64,000 nt of DNA from Limnochordaceae bacterium (GCA_014896295.1 JADBKR010000004.1:124001-188000); one strand, 5' to 3'. Counted from the first letter of the stretch, positions 9,885 to 20,027 are shown. Numbers and translations are program-made. Notes: a model not told the origin generated them from the sequence alone.

Positions 9885-11152
9885 GTGGGCCATCTTCAAG
9901 GAAAAGGGGGCTCGCGTGACGCCGTGCGATGGAACAAGCGCCACGCCTTGATCGGCGGGCTTCTCGTCGTAGTGGTGGCAGGCGCCGGCCTCGTAGCGGC
10001 AGGGGTGTTCGGGGCAGCGCCCTGGCAGCGACCTGCCTCCGGGAGCAATGCGTTCCAGGAGCGGGCGCCGTCCCGCGATGGAGCCTCGCCGGGGCGGGGC
10101 GCGCCTGCCCTCAGTACCGCGCTTGAGGCCGAAGGGCGCACGCTGATGCGGCTTTCCCAACAGGCCGGCGTCAGGGCGGTGCCCGTGCGCCGCATGGACA
10201 TCCAGCGCCACGTCGAGGCCACGGGGACCCTGGCGGCAGCCCGTGAACAAAGCCTCTCCTTCGGCATCGCCGGCCGGGTCGCCACGGTGCCCGTCGAAGA
10301 GGGGGCCACCGTCAAAGCCGGCACCGTGCTCGCCACCCTGCGGGACGACGACCAGCAGCTCGCCTACACCAAGGCGCGCAACGAGTACGAAACCGCCCGA
10401 CTCGAACAGGGGCCGGCCCAGGTCGAGGAGAAGCGCCTCGCCCTCGAAAAGGCGCGCCGTGACCTCGAGGCGACGCGCCTGGTGGCGCCGTTCGACGGCG
10501 TCGTCGCCCGCCTCGGCGTTCGACCCGGGGACCAGGTCAACGCCGCGCAAGAGGTGGCCTGGCTCGTCGACATGGGTTCGCTCGAAGCCCACGTGGCCGT
10601 CGACGAGGTGGACCTGGCGTACGTCAAGCCGGGGCAGGCCGTGACCGTCACGGTGAAGACCTATCCCGACCTGGCCATCCCCGGGCACGTCGACCGCATC
10701 GCCGCCGCAGGGCGGGCGCAGGGCGACGTGGTGTTGTTCGACGTGGTGGTGAAGCTCGACCAGGGTGACCCCCGGCTGCGGCCCGGCATGTCGGCCACGG
10801 CCCTGGTCGAGGTGCAAAACGCCCGCAACGTCCTGGCCGTCCCCGAAGAGGCGGTGGCCGAGGTCAACGGCGAGACGCTGGTCAGCCGGGTCGTCGGTGA
10901 CTCCCTCCAGCCGGTGAGGGTAGAGCTCGGCGTGAGCGACGGCAGCTTCGTCGAGGTGCGCAGCGGGCTTCAGGAGGGCGACCTGGTGCTCGCCACCAAC
11001 TACGCGGTCTACCGGCGGCTCACGGGCGGCCAGGAAGCGGGGGCGGTGGGTCGCCAGAGCAGCAACCCGTTCTTCTTCCGGTTGTCGCCGGGCCAGACGC
11101 AGGGGCAACGGATCCGCACCGAAGCCCCGTCCCGAGGGGATACCCGGTCCCG

Positions 11153-11156
<4 letters not shown>
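9885..11156 (+). CDS. Periplasmic adaptor protein of a tripartite exporter (MacA/HlyD family)
   Basis: Membrane-fusion protein, about 410-423 aa, bridging the inner-membrane MacB-type transporter and TolC. A transmembrane anchor (ALIGGLLVVVVAGAGLVAAG) is followed by a lipoyl/biotinyl half-motif (SFGIAGRVATVPVEEGATVKAG), a short coiled-coil hairpin, the second lipoyl half (LVAPFDGVVARLGVRPGDQV) and a beta-barrel domain. The GTG at 9885 opens the frame, but the GTG at 9924 just before WNKRHALIGG is as plausible. The stop overlaps the next start as ATGA. The C-terminal 40 residues are polar and not conserved. Confidence 0.85.
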
Positions 11157-11910
<754 letters not shown>

Positions 11911-11914
<4 letters not shown>

Positions 11915-13125
11915 GAACCGCGGAACTGTTGCGAGAGGCATGGCACAGCGTGAAGAGCGGCGGGATGCGGTCGTTCTTGTCGGCGCTGGGCATCGTGATC
12001 GGTGTCGCGGCGGTCATTACCCTCGTGTCCGTAGGAGAAGGGGCGCGCCTGCGCATCACGGCGCAGCTCACGGAGCTGGGCTCCAATCTGGTGACGGTGT
12101 CCCCGGCGTTCCGGGTCGGGTCGGGCGGCCGGGTGTCGGCGGAGGCGACGCAGGACTTGACCGTCGACGTGGCGGCGTCCTTGCGCGAAAACGTGCCGGC
12201 GGTGGCCGACGTGACGCCCATCGTGCAGACCCGGGCCACGGTGGTGGCCGGCGCCTCCAACTTGAACGTATCCGTCATGGGCGTGGACGCCTATTACGAC
12301 TCTATCCTCAACTACCACCCGCTGGTCGGGAGGTTCATCCAGGAGCGGGACGGCCAGGCTCGAAGCATGGCGGTGGTGCTCGGGTACCAGGTGGCGACCC
12401 AGCTCTTCGGCTCCGAGGTGCCCGTGGGGTTGCCGGTGATGCTGGTGTTCGGGGGGCGCAGCGTGCCGGGCGTGGTGGTCGGGGTGATGGAGCCGAGAGG
12501 CAGCGCCTTCTTCTCCAACTTCGACAACCAGGTGTACGTGCCCATCGAGTCCATGGTGGCCCGGGGTATCGTGCGGGACCGCGTCGGGCAGTACCTTGCT
12601 CGCGTGCGGGACGGCGTTTCGGTGGAGGAAGGCATCGCGCAGATCGAGTTCTTCTTCGCCCGCAAGCTCGGAGGCGACGGCCTCGTCAACGTGACGAGCC
12701 AGCAGGCCATCCTGTCGGCGGTCAACCAGGCAACGGGCACGATGACGCTGCTGCTGTCGGCCATCGCGGGGGTGGCGCTGGTCGTCGGCGGCATCGGCAT
12801 CATGAACGTCATGCTCGTGGCCGTGGCCGAGCGCACGCGGGAGATCGGCGTGAGGCTCGCCATCGGGGCGAGGCGGCGGGACATCGCGCGACAGTTCCTG
12901 GCGGAGTCCGGCGCGCTCAGCCTGATCGGCGGCGTCGTGGGGCTGTTGGTCGGGTGGTTCGGGGCGTGGGTGCTGGCAGGGGCGTTGAGCTTCCCCTTCG
13001 TGGTGTCGGTGCAATCGGTGATCGTGGCCATCGGCTTTTCGACGGCGGTCGGTATGATCTTCGGGCTGTATCCGGCACAACGGGCATCCCGGCTCGACCC
13101 CGTCGAGGCGCTGCGGTACGAGTGA
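11911..13125 (+). CDS. ABC exporter permease, MacB/FtsX family
   Basis: Inner-membrane permease, 404 aa, starting at the GTG overlapping the ATPase stop. The pattern is classical: one N-terminal membrane helix (FLSALGIVIGVAAVITLVSVG), a large extracytoplasmic MacB_PCD domain (residues about 45-270), then three C-terminal helices (LLLSAIAGVALVVGGIGIMNVM, SLIGGVVGLLVGWFGAWVLAG and VIVAIGFSTAVGMIFGL). PAQRASRLDPVEALRYE closes the protein, the hallmark end of the family. With the ATPase, adaptor and TolC proteins it should export a hydrophobic compound, peptide or lipoprotein-like substrate; the actual substrate is unknown. Confidence 0.92.
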
Positions 13126-13177
13126 GCCGGTGGAGCGGCCGGCCCCCATGGGCGGGGGGCCGGCTTGACAGGTGTCC

Positions 13178-13208
13178 TGAGACGGTGTATCACTGAGACG
13201 GTGTATCG
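13178..13208. promoter_or_regulatory. Two tandem 15-bp dyads in front of the Fur-family gene
   Basis: TGAGACGGTGTATCA at 13178-13192 recurs at 13194-13208 with one change at the last base. Each is an imperfect palindrome: TGAGAC and GTATCA around GGT, five of six bases matching. The second copy runs up to the ATG of the Fur-family gene. A third copy with exchanged arms is at 13755-13769. This is likely the binding box of the adjacent metalloregulator and would give autorepression. Confidence 0.55.
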
Positions 13209-13209
13209 A

Positions 13210-13659
13210 ATGGCCCATGACGGAAAGGCTCACGAGCAGACGGTCTCCAGCATGCTGCAGGCGCTCAAGGCGGCCGGGTACCGGGTCACGGCAGCCCGGA
13301 GGGCCGTGGTCGAGGCGATGCAGTCGTCGGGGCACCGCAGCGCCAGGGAAGTGGTCGAGGAGGTGCGGCGCCGGCATCCCGGTGTCGGCAGGGCCTCGGT
13401 CTACCGGACGCTCGCCATCCTCAGCAAGGTATGCGCAGTGCAGCCGTCGCTCCTGGGCACCACCCGGGCCCACTACAGCGCGGCCGACCAGGGGAGCCAC
13501 CACCACTTCATCTGCAACAGGTGCCACCGGGTCATCGAGTTCGACGAGTGTACGGCGGCGGGCATGGTCGGCGACATCGAGCGGCGCCTCGGCGTTCGCA
13601 TCCAGGGGCACTTGCTGGAGTTTTACGGGTTGTGCCGTTCGTGCCTGGCCGCCATGTGA
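13210..13659 (+). CDS. Fur-family metalloregulator (Zur/PerR-like)
   Basis: Cytoplasmic DNA-binding repressor, 149 aa from the ATG at 13210 (a GTG at 13201 is also in frame). The winged helix (YRVTAARRAVVEAM, then GRASVYRTLAILSKVC) fills residues about 20-85. The dimerisation domain has the HHHFICNRCHRVIEF segment and a second zinc pair in GLCRSCL, so both CxxC structural zinc motifs are present. It sits directly in front of a zinc/manganese-type ABC importer, and the tandem dyads at its start suggest it controls itself and probably the importer. Metal specificity (Zn, Mn or Fe) is not decided by the sequence. Confidence 0.88.
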   Translation: MAHDGKAHEQTVSSMLQALKAAGYRVTAARRAVVEAMQSSGHRSAREVVEEVRRRHPGVGRASVYRTLAILSKVCAVQPSLLGTTRAHYSAADQGSHHHFICNRCHRVIEFDECTAAGMVGDIERRLGVRIQGHLLEFYGLCRSCLAAM

Positions 13660-13705
13660 AGGTCGGCAATCCCGGCGGTGACCGGGCCATCGGAGGGGTG
13701 ACCGG

Positions 13706-14818
13706 ATGAACGAGGGCAAGCGAATCGACGGGCGCAGGGTAACGGCGAGTTTTGTGATACGGTGTCTCATCATCGCCTTCGCGGGCGTCATGCTCGTGGC
13801 AGGTGCCATCCCGGGCACGTTCGCCGGACGCCAAACCGGGCCGGTGCCAGCCACCGCAGCCGCGCCCGGCAGCGCGAGCGTTCCCGCCGGGGGGGTCGCC
13901 CGCTCGTCGACGGGCTCGCAGGGGCTCATCGTGACCAGCACCAGCATCACCGCAGACCTGGCTCGGCAGGTCGCCGGCGACCGGTGGGAGGTCGTCTCCC
14001 TCATGCCCCTCGGGGCCGATCCCCACGCGTTCGAGCCCACTCCCCAGGACGCCCGCCTGCTGGCGCGGGCCCGGCTCGTCGTGCTCGTCGGCGCCGGCCT
14101 CGAGCCGCCGGCCGTCACCCGCCTCGTTCGCTCGGCGGCTGTGCAGGCCCAGGTGATCGAGCTGGCGCCACAGCTCGCGGTACGCTGGGAGGGCGTCTCG
14201 GCGCACGAAGGCAGCTCCTCGCAGGAGGAGAGTCCGTCGGGGCATGAGCCCGGCACGGACGCGCACGAGGCGTCGCACGGCGACCTCGACCCCCACGTGT
14301 GGACGAGCGTGCCCAACGCGATGCGCATGGTGCAGCAGATTGCCTCGGCCCTCGAGCGCCTCGACCCGGCAGGGAAGGCCGCCATCGCGGCGCGCGCCGA
14401 GCGCTACCTCGCCCAGCTGCGGGAGCTCGACGCGTGGGTGCGCCGGCAGGTGGACCGCGTTCCGAGAGAGCGCCGTGTGCTGGTCACCAACCACGAGACG
14501 CTCCACTACTTCGCTCGAGAGTATGGATTCACCGTGGTGGGGGCCGTCATCCCGTCGGTGAGCACGCTGGCCGAGCCAACGGCGGCCGAGACGGCGAAGC
14601 TGCTGGACGCCATCCGGCGAGCCAACGTGCCCGCCATCTTCGTGGAGGCGACGGTCTCGCCGGTGCTCGCCCGTCGGCTGGCCCAGGAGGCAGGAGTGAG
14701 GGTCGTGGCCCTTTACTCGGATTCCCTGGGCCCCGCCGGATCCGGTGCCGACAGCTACGCCGGCTATATGCGCACCAACGTGACCCGCATCGTGGAGGCG
14801 ATGTCCGATGGCCGCTGA
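13706..14818 (+). CDS. Metal ABC importer substrate-binding protein (ZnuA/TroA family)
   Basis: Exported metal-binding protein, 370 aa, ATG behind GGAGGGG. The signal is near residues 15-40 (VIRCLIIAFAGVMLVAGAIPGTFA). Metal ligands of the TroA fold are visible: His in GADPHAFEP, His in DPHVWTS, His in NHETLHYFA, and an acidic ligand candidate in FVEATVSP. Between the first two lies a short His/Glu/Ser-rich loop (residues about 170-192) like the flexible loop of zinc transporters, which slightly favours zinc. The next gene starts 11 bp before its stop. Confidence 0.88.
   Translation: MNEGKRIDGRRVTASFVIRCLIIAFAGVMLVAGAIPGTFAGRQTGPVPATAAAPGSASVPAGGVARSSTGSQGLIVTSTSITADLARQVAGDRWEVVSLMPLGADPHAFEPTPQDARLLARARLVVLVGAGLEPPAVTRLVRSAAVQAQVIELAPQLAVRWEGVSAHEGSSSQEESPSGHEPGTDAHEASHGDLDPHVWTSVPNAMRMVQQIASALERLDPAGKAAIAARAERYLAQLRELDAWVRRQVDRVPRERRVLVTNHETLHYFAREYGFTVVGAVIPSVSTLAEPTAAETAKLLDAIRRANVPAIFVEATVSPVLARRLAQEAGVRVVALYSDSLGPAGSGADSYAGYMRTNVTRIVEAMSDGR
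13755..13769. promoter_or_regulatory. Third copy of the 15-bp metalloregulator dyad
   Basis: TGATACGGTGTCTCA has the same arms and the same central GGT as the two copies in front of the Fur-family gene, with the arms exchanged. It lies inside the signal-peptide coding part of the binding-protein gene, so it would act as an intragenic or roadblock site if it is bound. Confidence 0.45.
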
Positions 14819-15653
14819 GCGGCAAGTAGCCGTACTGCCGGACGGAGAGGTGCCCGGCCCTGCGCCAGCGCCAGGCGGGCCGGCCCGGCCACTCCTGGAG
14901 GTCGCGGGGCTTCGGGCCGGATACGGCACCCGGGTCGTGCTCCATGACGTGAGCTTCACGGTAGAGGCCGGCCAGCGGGTGGCCGTGGTGGGGCCCAACG
15001 GGGCCGGCAAGTCGACGCTCTTCAAGTGCATCGCGGGCGTCCTGCGCCCGCTCGCCGGGGCCGTGCGGGTGCAGGGCGGCCCGGTCGCCTACGCCCCGCA
15101 GCGGGAGGCCGTCAACTGGCATTTCCCCGCCACCGTTTGGGACGTGGTCATGATGGCCCGCTACCCGTACTACGGGCTGTGGCGCCGCCCCCGCCCTGAA
15201 GACCGCGAAGCCGTGGCCGAAGCGCTCGAGCAGGTCGGCATGGCCGGCCTCGCCCGCTCCCCCATCCAGGCGCTTTCGGGCGGCCAGCAGCAGCGGGTCT
15301 TCCTGGCCCGGGCGCTGGCGCAGCGGGCGCGCCTGGTGGTGCTCGACGAGCCGTTCAACGCCGTCGAGGAAGGAGCGCAAGCCGCGGTCATCGAGGCGCT
15401 GTCCAGGCTGCGCGAGCGCGGCGTCGCGCTGCTGGTCTCGACCCACGACCTGGATTTCGTGGCAGGGAGTGACTGGTTCGACCGGGTGATGGTGCTCAAC
15501 GGGCGCATCCTCGCCTTCGGCCCGCCGCAACAGGTCTGCGGCCGGCCTTCCGCCACGGGCAGCCCGTCCATGGTGCGGTGGGCCCAACCGGCTCGCTGGG
15601 CCGCGTGGGCCTCGTCGGCTCCGTCCGAAAGCCGTAACGGGGGTACGGCCTGA
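14808..15653 (+). CDS. Metal ABC importer ATP-binding protein (ZnuC/TroB family)
   Basis: Cytoplasmic ATPase, 281 aa. Walker A GPNGAGKSTLFK near residue 65, VAYAPQREAVNWHFPATVWDVV (typical of metal-type importers), signature LSGGQQQRVFLARAL, Walker B LVVLDEPFNAVE and STHD are intact. The aspartate-rich TGVD seen in many relatives is replaced by NAVE. The first 25 and last 30 residues are Pro/Ala-rich extensions. It overlaps the binding-protein gene by 11 bp and the permease start by 1 bp. Confidence 0.9.
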   Translation: MAAERQVAVLPDGEVPGPAPAPGGPARPLLEVAGLRAGYGTRVVLHDVSFTVEAGQRVAVVGPNGAGKSTLFKCIAGVLRPLAGAVRVQGGPVAYAPQREAVNWHFPATVWDVVMMARYPYYGLWRRPRPEDREAVAEALEQVGMAGLARSPIQALSGGQQQRVFLARALAQRARLVVLDEPFNAVEEGAQAAVIEALSRLRERGVALLVSTHDLDFVAGSDWFDRVMVLNGRILAFGPPQQVCGRPSATGSPSMVRWAQPARWAAWASSAPSESRNGGTA

Positions 15654-16507
15654 TGTGGCACTGGCTGGCCGACCCGCTGCAGTACGGCTTCATGCAGACG
15701 GCCCTGATGGCTGCCTTGATCTTGGGCGTAACGAGCGGGCTCACGAGCACGTTCACGGTGGTACGGGGGATGGCCTTCTTCGCGGACGCGCTGGCGCACG
15801 CGGTGCTGCCGGGGGTGGCGCTGGCGTTCGTGTGGTGGGGGGCGAGCGGGGCATCGCTTTTCTGGGGGGCACTGGCGGCAGCCCTCCTGGCGTCGTGGGC
15901 AGTGTACGGCATCGCCCGGGAAAGCCGCGTCCGGGAAGAGACCGCCATCGGCATCGTCATGGCGGCGGCCCTCGCGCTGGGGGTGGCCATCATCTCCACG
16001 CAGAGGACGTATGCGGTGGACCTCTCTCACGTCCTCTTCGGCGACATCCTGGGGGTAGGGTCCGAAGACCTGGTGCGCACGGCCGTGCTGGCCGCGGCCG
16101 CCCTTGCGGTCACGGTGGCGCTGTGGCGGCCGTTCTCCATCGTCTCCTTCGACCCGGTGCTGGGAGCGACCATGGGGCTCAGGGTCGGGGCTTTGCAGTA
16201 CGGGCTGCTCGCCCTCATCGCCGTCACCACCGTGCTGGCACTGCAGACGGTGGGCGTCACCATGAGCCTGGCCATCCTGGTCATCCCGGGCGCGACCGCG
16301 AGGCTGCTGACAAGCCGGCTCACTCCCATGGCGCTGGCGTCCGTCGCGATCGGCGTCGGGGCGTCCGTCGTGGGCCTGTACGCCTCCTACTACCTCTCGA
16401 TCCCGTCGGGGCCGGCCATCGTCCTGGCCCACACGGCCATCTTCGCAGCCGCGCGGGTGGCAACTTCGTTGCGGCCCGGCGGGGGCCGCGCAGCCGCCGG
16501 GCCGTAG
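15653..16507 (+). CDS. Metal ABC importer permease (ZnuB/TroC family)
   Basis: Inner-membrane permease of 284 aa with about eight hydrophobic helices. The opening (LADPLQYGFMQTALMAALILG), the FFADALAHAVLPGVAL segment and the C-terminal VTMSLAILVIPGATARLLTSRL are typical of the ABC-3 family (ZnuB, MntB, TroC). The start codon overlaps the ATPase stop. It is the last gene of the metal importer operon and is convergent with a nucleoside hydrolase gene 60 bp away. Confidence 0.9.
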   Translation: MWHWLADPLQYGFMQTALMAALILGVTSGLTSTFTVVRGMAFFADALAHAVLPGVALAFVWWGASGASLFWGALAAALLASWAVYGIARESRVREETAIGIVMAAALALGVAIISTQRTYAVDLSHVLFGDILGVGSEDLVRTAVLAAAALAVTVALWRPFSIVSFDPVLGATMGLRVGALQYGLLALIAVTTVLALQTVGVTMSLAILVIPGATARLLTSRLTPMALASVAIGVGASVVGLYASYYLSIPSGPAIVLAHTAIFAAARVATSLRPGGGRAAAGP

Positions 16508-16566
16508 GTCAGGCGTCCCCGGGCAGCGGCGGGAACACCAGGCCGAAGCGCAGCACGGCTCGTCCC

Positions 16567-17532
16567 TCACAACCCTTCCAGCGCGCCCAGGACGAGTTCC
16601 ACAAAGCCCGCGGCATTGACCCTCACGGCCACCTCGACGTTGCGCTTGCGGTCGTCCCGTTCCGGCGGAAGCACCCTGGTGTCGCACAGAGTCATGCCGT
16701 AGGCGCTGCCCCCGTCCGTCACGACCTGCACCGGCAACGCCTGCATCTCGAAGAGCTCGGGGCGGGCCAGATAGGCCACGGGGCACGGATCGTGCAGCGG
16801 AGCCCCGAGCTCTCGCTCCCCGAAATGGCGGGCGCTGGTCTCCAGGTAGAAGGTCAGGAGATCCGCCAGCGGCTTACAAAGCCGCCCCCCTGAGCGCCGC
16901 ACGCGCTCCACGTGGGCCGGGGTGAGCCGGGCCTGGTGGGTCACGTTCAAGCCGAACATCGCAAGCGGCGCCCCCGACTCGAGCACGATGCGGGCCGCTT
17001 CGGCGTCCGCCCAGATGTTGAACTCCGCCGCCGGCGTCACGTTGCCGGCCCCCGTGGAGCCTCCCATGAACGCGATCCGACGCACCCGGCGGGCGAGCTC
17101 CGGCCGAAGGCGAAGGGCAAGGGCGAGGTTGGTCATCGGGCCCGTGGTCACGACGGTGATCTCCCCGGGCGACGCCTCCACGAGGCGGATGATGGCCTCG
17201 ACCGCGTGGCCCGGCGCCGGCGCCTCGTCGCAGGGGGGCAGTTCGGCGCCCGCAGAGGCCAGCCCGTTTTCCCCGTGGAAGCCCTGGGCGGTCTGCTGCG
17301 TTCGCACCAGAGGCCGGTCGGCGCCCTGGTAGACCGGCACGCGGCTGCCGATGGCGCGCAGGATGCGCAGCGCGTTGCGGGTCGTGTCTCGCACGGGAGC
17401 GTTGCCGGCCACCGTCGTCACGGCCTCGAGCCGGAGCGACGGGTGACGGGCCGCCAGGATCAGGGCCACCATGTCGTCGTGGCCCGGGTCGCAGTCGAGG
17501 ATGAGCCGGGTGGGGCCCGGCGCCGGCGTCAT
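16567..17532 (-). CDS. Inosine-uridine type nucleoside hydrolase
   Basis: Cytoplasmic N-ribohydrolase that cleaves nucleosides to base and ribose, 321 aa from the ATG at 17532. The calcium-binding DCDPGHDD near residue 15, TTGPMTNLALALR near residue 120, AEFNIWADAEAA near residue 160 and the distal HDPCPVAYL are the family landmarks, all intact. The start overlaps the stop of the upstream aminotransferase. It is the last gene of a three-gene operon with an alkaline phosphatase and a PLP enzyme, so it may process dephosphorylated nucleotides (inference). Confidence 0.9.
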   Translation of the reverse strand: MTPAPGPTRLILDCDPGHDDMVALILAARHPSLRLEAVTTVAGNAPVRDTTRNALRILRAIGSRVPVYQGADRPLVRTQQTAQGFHGENGLASAGAELPPCDEAPAPGHAVEAIIRLVEASPGEITVVTTGPMTNLALALRLRPELARRVRRIAFMGGSTGAGNVTPAAEFNIWADAEAARIVLESGAPLAMFGLNVTHQARLTPAHVERVRRSGGRLCKPLADLLTFYLETSARHFGERELGAPLHDPCPVAYLARPELFEMQALPVQVVTDGGSAYGMTLCDTRVLPPERDDRKRNVEVAVRVNAAGFVELVLGALEGL

Positions 17533-18713
17533 GGCCTTCTCGACCTGCCCTCCGAGCACCCGCTGGGCGGCCAGTCGCCGAGCGCTTCGAGCGCGGCACC
17601 GACCCCCGCGCCGAGCTTGACGGGGAACCCCAGGTCGGCCAGGCTGCGCTCCAGGACGGCAAGCTGGGCCGCCAGGTAAGCCGGATGCGCCGCCTTGCCC
17701 ATGTGCCCGAGCCGAAACAGCTTGCCTGCCAGTTCCCCGTAGCCTCCCGAGATCATGACCCCGTAGCGGCTGCGCATGTGGCCGCGCAGTTGCTCGTCAG
17801 TGATGCCGTCCGGCACGTGCACCGCCGTCACGGCGTTGCCGGCGATACTCTCCCGGGCCGGCCACAGCCGCAGCCCCAGAGCCTTCACCCCTTCCCGGCA
17901 TGCTCGCGCGATGGCAGCGTGGCGCGCCGCGTAGGGCTCGACGCCGACCTCGAGCACATGGCGCAGCGCGGACTCGAGCGCGTAGATCAGGCTCACCGAC
18001 GGCGTGTACGGAAACCGCCGGTGCTGGAGCCACGTGTCCTTCCAGTCGAGCAGCGACAGGAAGCTCGACCGGAGCGGCGGCTTACGGCGTTCCATGGCCT
18101 CCCACGCGGCCGGGCTGACGGCCATGAGCGAAAGCCCGGGCGGCCCCCCCAGGCATTTCTGCGGGCCGGCGACGGCGACGTCGATGTTCCACTCCTCGGG
18201 GCTCAACACTTCGCCACCCAGCCCCGAAACGGTATCGACGACGGTCAGCACCCCTCGCTCCCGGGCGATGCGCCCGATCTCGGCGACCGGGTTGACCGTG
18301 CCCGAGGGGGTCTCCGAATGGACGACGGAGAGCACCTTCACGTCCGGGTGCCGGTCCAGGGCGCGCTCCACGTCGGCCGGGTCGATGGCCTCGTTGTACG
18401 GCACGGCGAGCTCGATGACCTGCCCGCCGTGCCTTTCGACGTACAGCTCGAACCACTTGCCGAAGACGCCCGACACGAGGTTGAGCACCTTGTCGCCCGG
18501 GTTGAGCAGCGACGCTGCGGCCGCCTCGAGCCCCAGCACCGCCTCCCCCTGCAGGATCACGACGTCGTATTGAGTCCGGTAGACCTGCTTGAGCAGCGAG
18601 GACGTGTGGTCGAAGAAATCCACGAACGCCGGGTCGTAGTGGTAGAGCACCGGCCGCGACTGAGCGCGCAGCACCTCGTCCGTAACCTCGACCGGGCCGG
18701 ACGCCGCCGTCAT
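17529..18713 (-). CDS. Class V aminotransferase, pyridoxamine-pyruvate transaminase-like
   Basis: PLP-dependent enzyme of 394 aa. The opening ARPVLYHYDPAF-like segment, GEAVLGLEAAAASLLNPGD, VPYNEAIDP, SETPSGTVNP, AGPQKCLGGPPGLS (PLP lysine) and FPYTPSVSLI follow the order and spacing of Mesorhizobium pyridoxamine-pyruvate transaminase more closely than ordinary alanine-glyoxylate enzymes (comparison from memory). The last 30 residues are an extra Gly/Arg-rich tail overlapping the nucleoside hydrolase start. The start ATG overlaps the phosphatase stop. It may act in vitamin B6 turnover. A serine/alanine-glyoxylate or ureidoglycine aminotransferase role is the alternative. Confidence 0.8.
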   Translation of the reverse strand: MTAASGPVEVTDEVLRAQSRPVLYHYDPAFVDFFDHTSSLLKQVYRTQYDVVILQGEAVLGLEAAAASLLNPGDKVLNLVSGVFGKWFELYVERHGGQVIELAVPYNEAIDPADVERALDRHPDVKVLSVVHSETPSGTVNPVAEIGRIARERGVLTVVDTVSGLGGEVLSPEEWNIDVAVAGPQKCLGGPPGLSLMAVSPAAWEAMERRKPPLRSSFLSLLDWKDTWLQHRRFPYTPSVSLIYALESALRHVLEVGVEPYAARHAAIARACREGVKALGLRLWPARESIAGNAVTAVHVPDGITDEQLRGHMRSRYGVMISGGYGELAGKLFRLGHMGKAAHPAYLAAQLAVLERSLADLGFPVKLGAGVGAALEALGDWPPSGCSEGRSRRP

Positions 18714-19939
18714 GAAAGGCCACTCCACACTCCGCACCCCCCTGTGCTCTGATGGACGGTCAGGGCCGCTTGCTCTTCTACCAGCCGAGAGAGCACCCCG
18801 CCCACGTCCGTCAGGTGCCGGAGCCCCTGGAACCGCTCGGCCCCCGCGCCCTTGACCCGCAGGGGCACTTCCCGGCTCGTGTGCCCACCCGGCCACCGGA
18901 AGTACCAGATGCGGGCGGCCGAACGCTCCAGGCCTCCCGTCTCGTGATCCGCCGTGAGCACGACGAGAGCGCCGGGCCGCTTCGCGGCAAAGCGAAGCGC
19001 CACTCCCACGGCCTCGTCGAGGGCCTGCATCTCCTGCGGGAGGATGTCCACCCGGCCCTCGTGGCCGAGGTGGTCGATGCGACCCGCCTCCACCACGAGC
19101 ACGAACGGCTGCCCGCTCCCGCCGTCGAGCCACCGTAGCGCCGTTTCGGTCATCTCGGCCAGCGAAGGCTGGTGAGGAGGCCGCTCGGCCTCGTAGGCCA
19201 TGGGGCCGTCGGCAAACAGGCCGAGCAGCCTGGCCTGCTCTCCTGCCGCCTGGCCCCGCTCTGCTGCCTTTTGCGCCACCGTACGCAGTTCGGAGCCCGT
19301 CTGCACGACCAGATAACCAAGCGATCGCGCCCGTTCCAGAGGTGCTTGCCCGCCCCCGTCCTGCGTGCGATGCGTCCACTGGTAGCGCCCTCCGCCGAGG
19401 ATCACGTCCACGCCGAGGTCCAGGTACTGGCGCGCGACCGATTGGTGCTCCTGGCGGCGCTCGACGTGGGCCGCGAACGCGGCCGGGGTCGCGTCGGTCA
19501 CGGTGGTCGTGCTCACCAGGCCTACCCGCATGCCGGCCTGCTTGGCCCGCTCCAGCAGAGTGGGCCATCGCTCTCCGTGCGGGCCCATGGCCACCATCCC
19601 GTTGGCGGTCGGGTGGCCGGTCGACAGGGCCGTCGCGGCCGCGGCCGAATCGGTCACGCCGGAAAGCGAACGGGTCGCAAGCGAGGCGGCGGGCTCGAGC
19701 TCGTCCACGAACGGCTTGCTGTGCCGGAACGCCCGCAACAGCTCCAGGTGCTGGTGTCCCATCCCGTCCCCGATGAACAGCACGATCTGAAGCGGATGCG
19801 TCGCCGGCTGCCCCCGGGCCACGTCGCCCGGCGGCGTCCACGCGCCCAGCGTCACCGCTGCCAGGAGGGCCATCGCGACGACCCGCGCGCCCCAGGCCGT
19901 TCGACCGGCCGCCCCACCAACCCCGACGGGATGCCTCAT
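18710..19939 (-). CDS. Secreted alkaline phosphatase (PhoA superfamily)
   Basis: Exported phosphomonoesterase of 409 aa. A signal peptide (residues about 18-45) is followed by the metal-binding IGDGMG, the Ser nucleophile in VTDSAAAATALSTG, TTTVTDATPAAF, the Zn/Mg ligand block EAGRIDHLGH, TADHETGG and a late GGHTSREVPL. All canonical ligand positions are present. It is the first gene of an operon of three overlapping genes and would release phosphate from nucleotides or phosphorylated cofactors outside the membrane. Confidence 0.9.
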   Translation of the reverse strand: MRHPVGVGGAAGRTAWGARVVAMALLAAVTLGAWTPPGDVARGQPATHPLQIVLFIGDGMGHQHLELLRAFRHSKPFVDELEPAASLATRSLSGVTDSAAAATALSTGHPTANGMVAMGPHGERWPTLLERAKQAGMRVGLVSTTTVTDATPAAFAAHVERRQEHQSVARQYLDLGVDVILGGGRYQWTHRTQDGGGQAPLERARSLGYLVVQTGSELRTVAQKAAERGQAAGEQARLLGLFADGPMAYEAERPPHQPSLAEMTETALRWLDGGSGQPFVLVVEAGRIDHLGHEGRVDILPQEMQALDEAVGVALRFAAKRPGALVVLTADHETGGLERSAARIWYFRWPGGHTSREVPLRVKGAGAERFQGLRHLTDVGGVLSRLVEEQAALTVHQSTGGCGVWSGLS

Positions 19940-20027
19940 GCGGCCTCATCGTTCCTTTCCCTGCGAGCCTCGCCGGTACTCATCGGTACGGTTGCCCGCC
20001 CAAGAGCTCCCCTCCTGCGTCGGAGCC

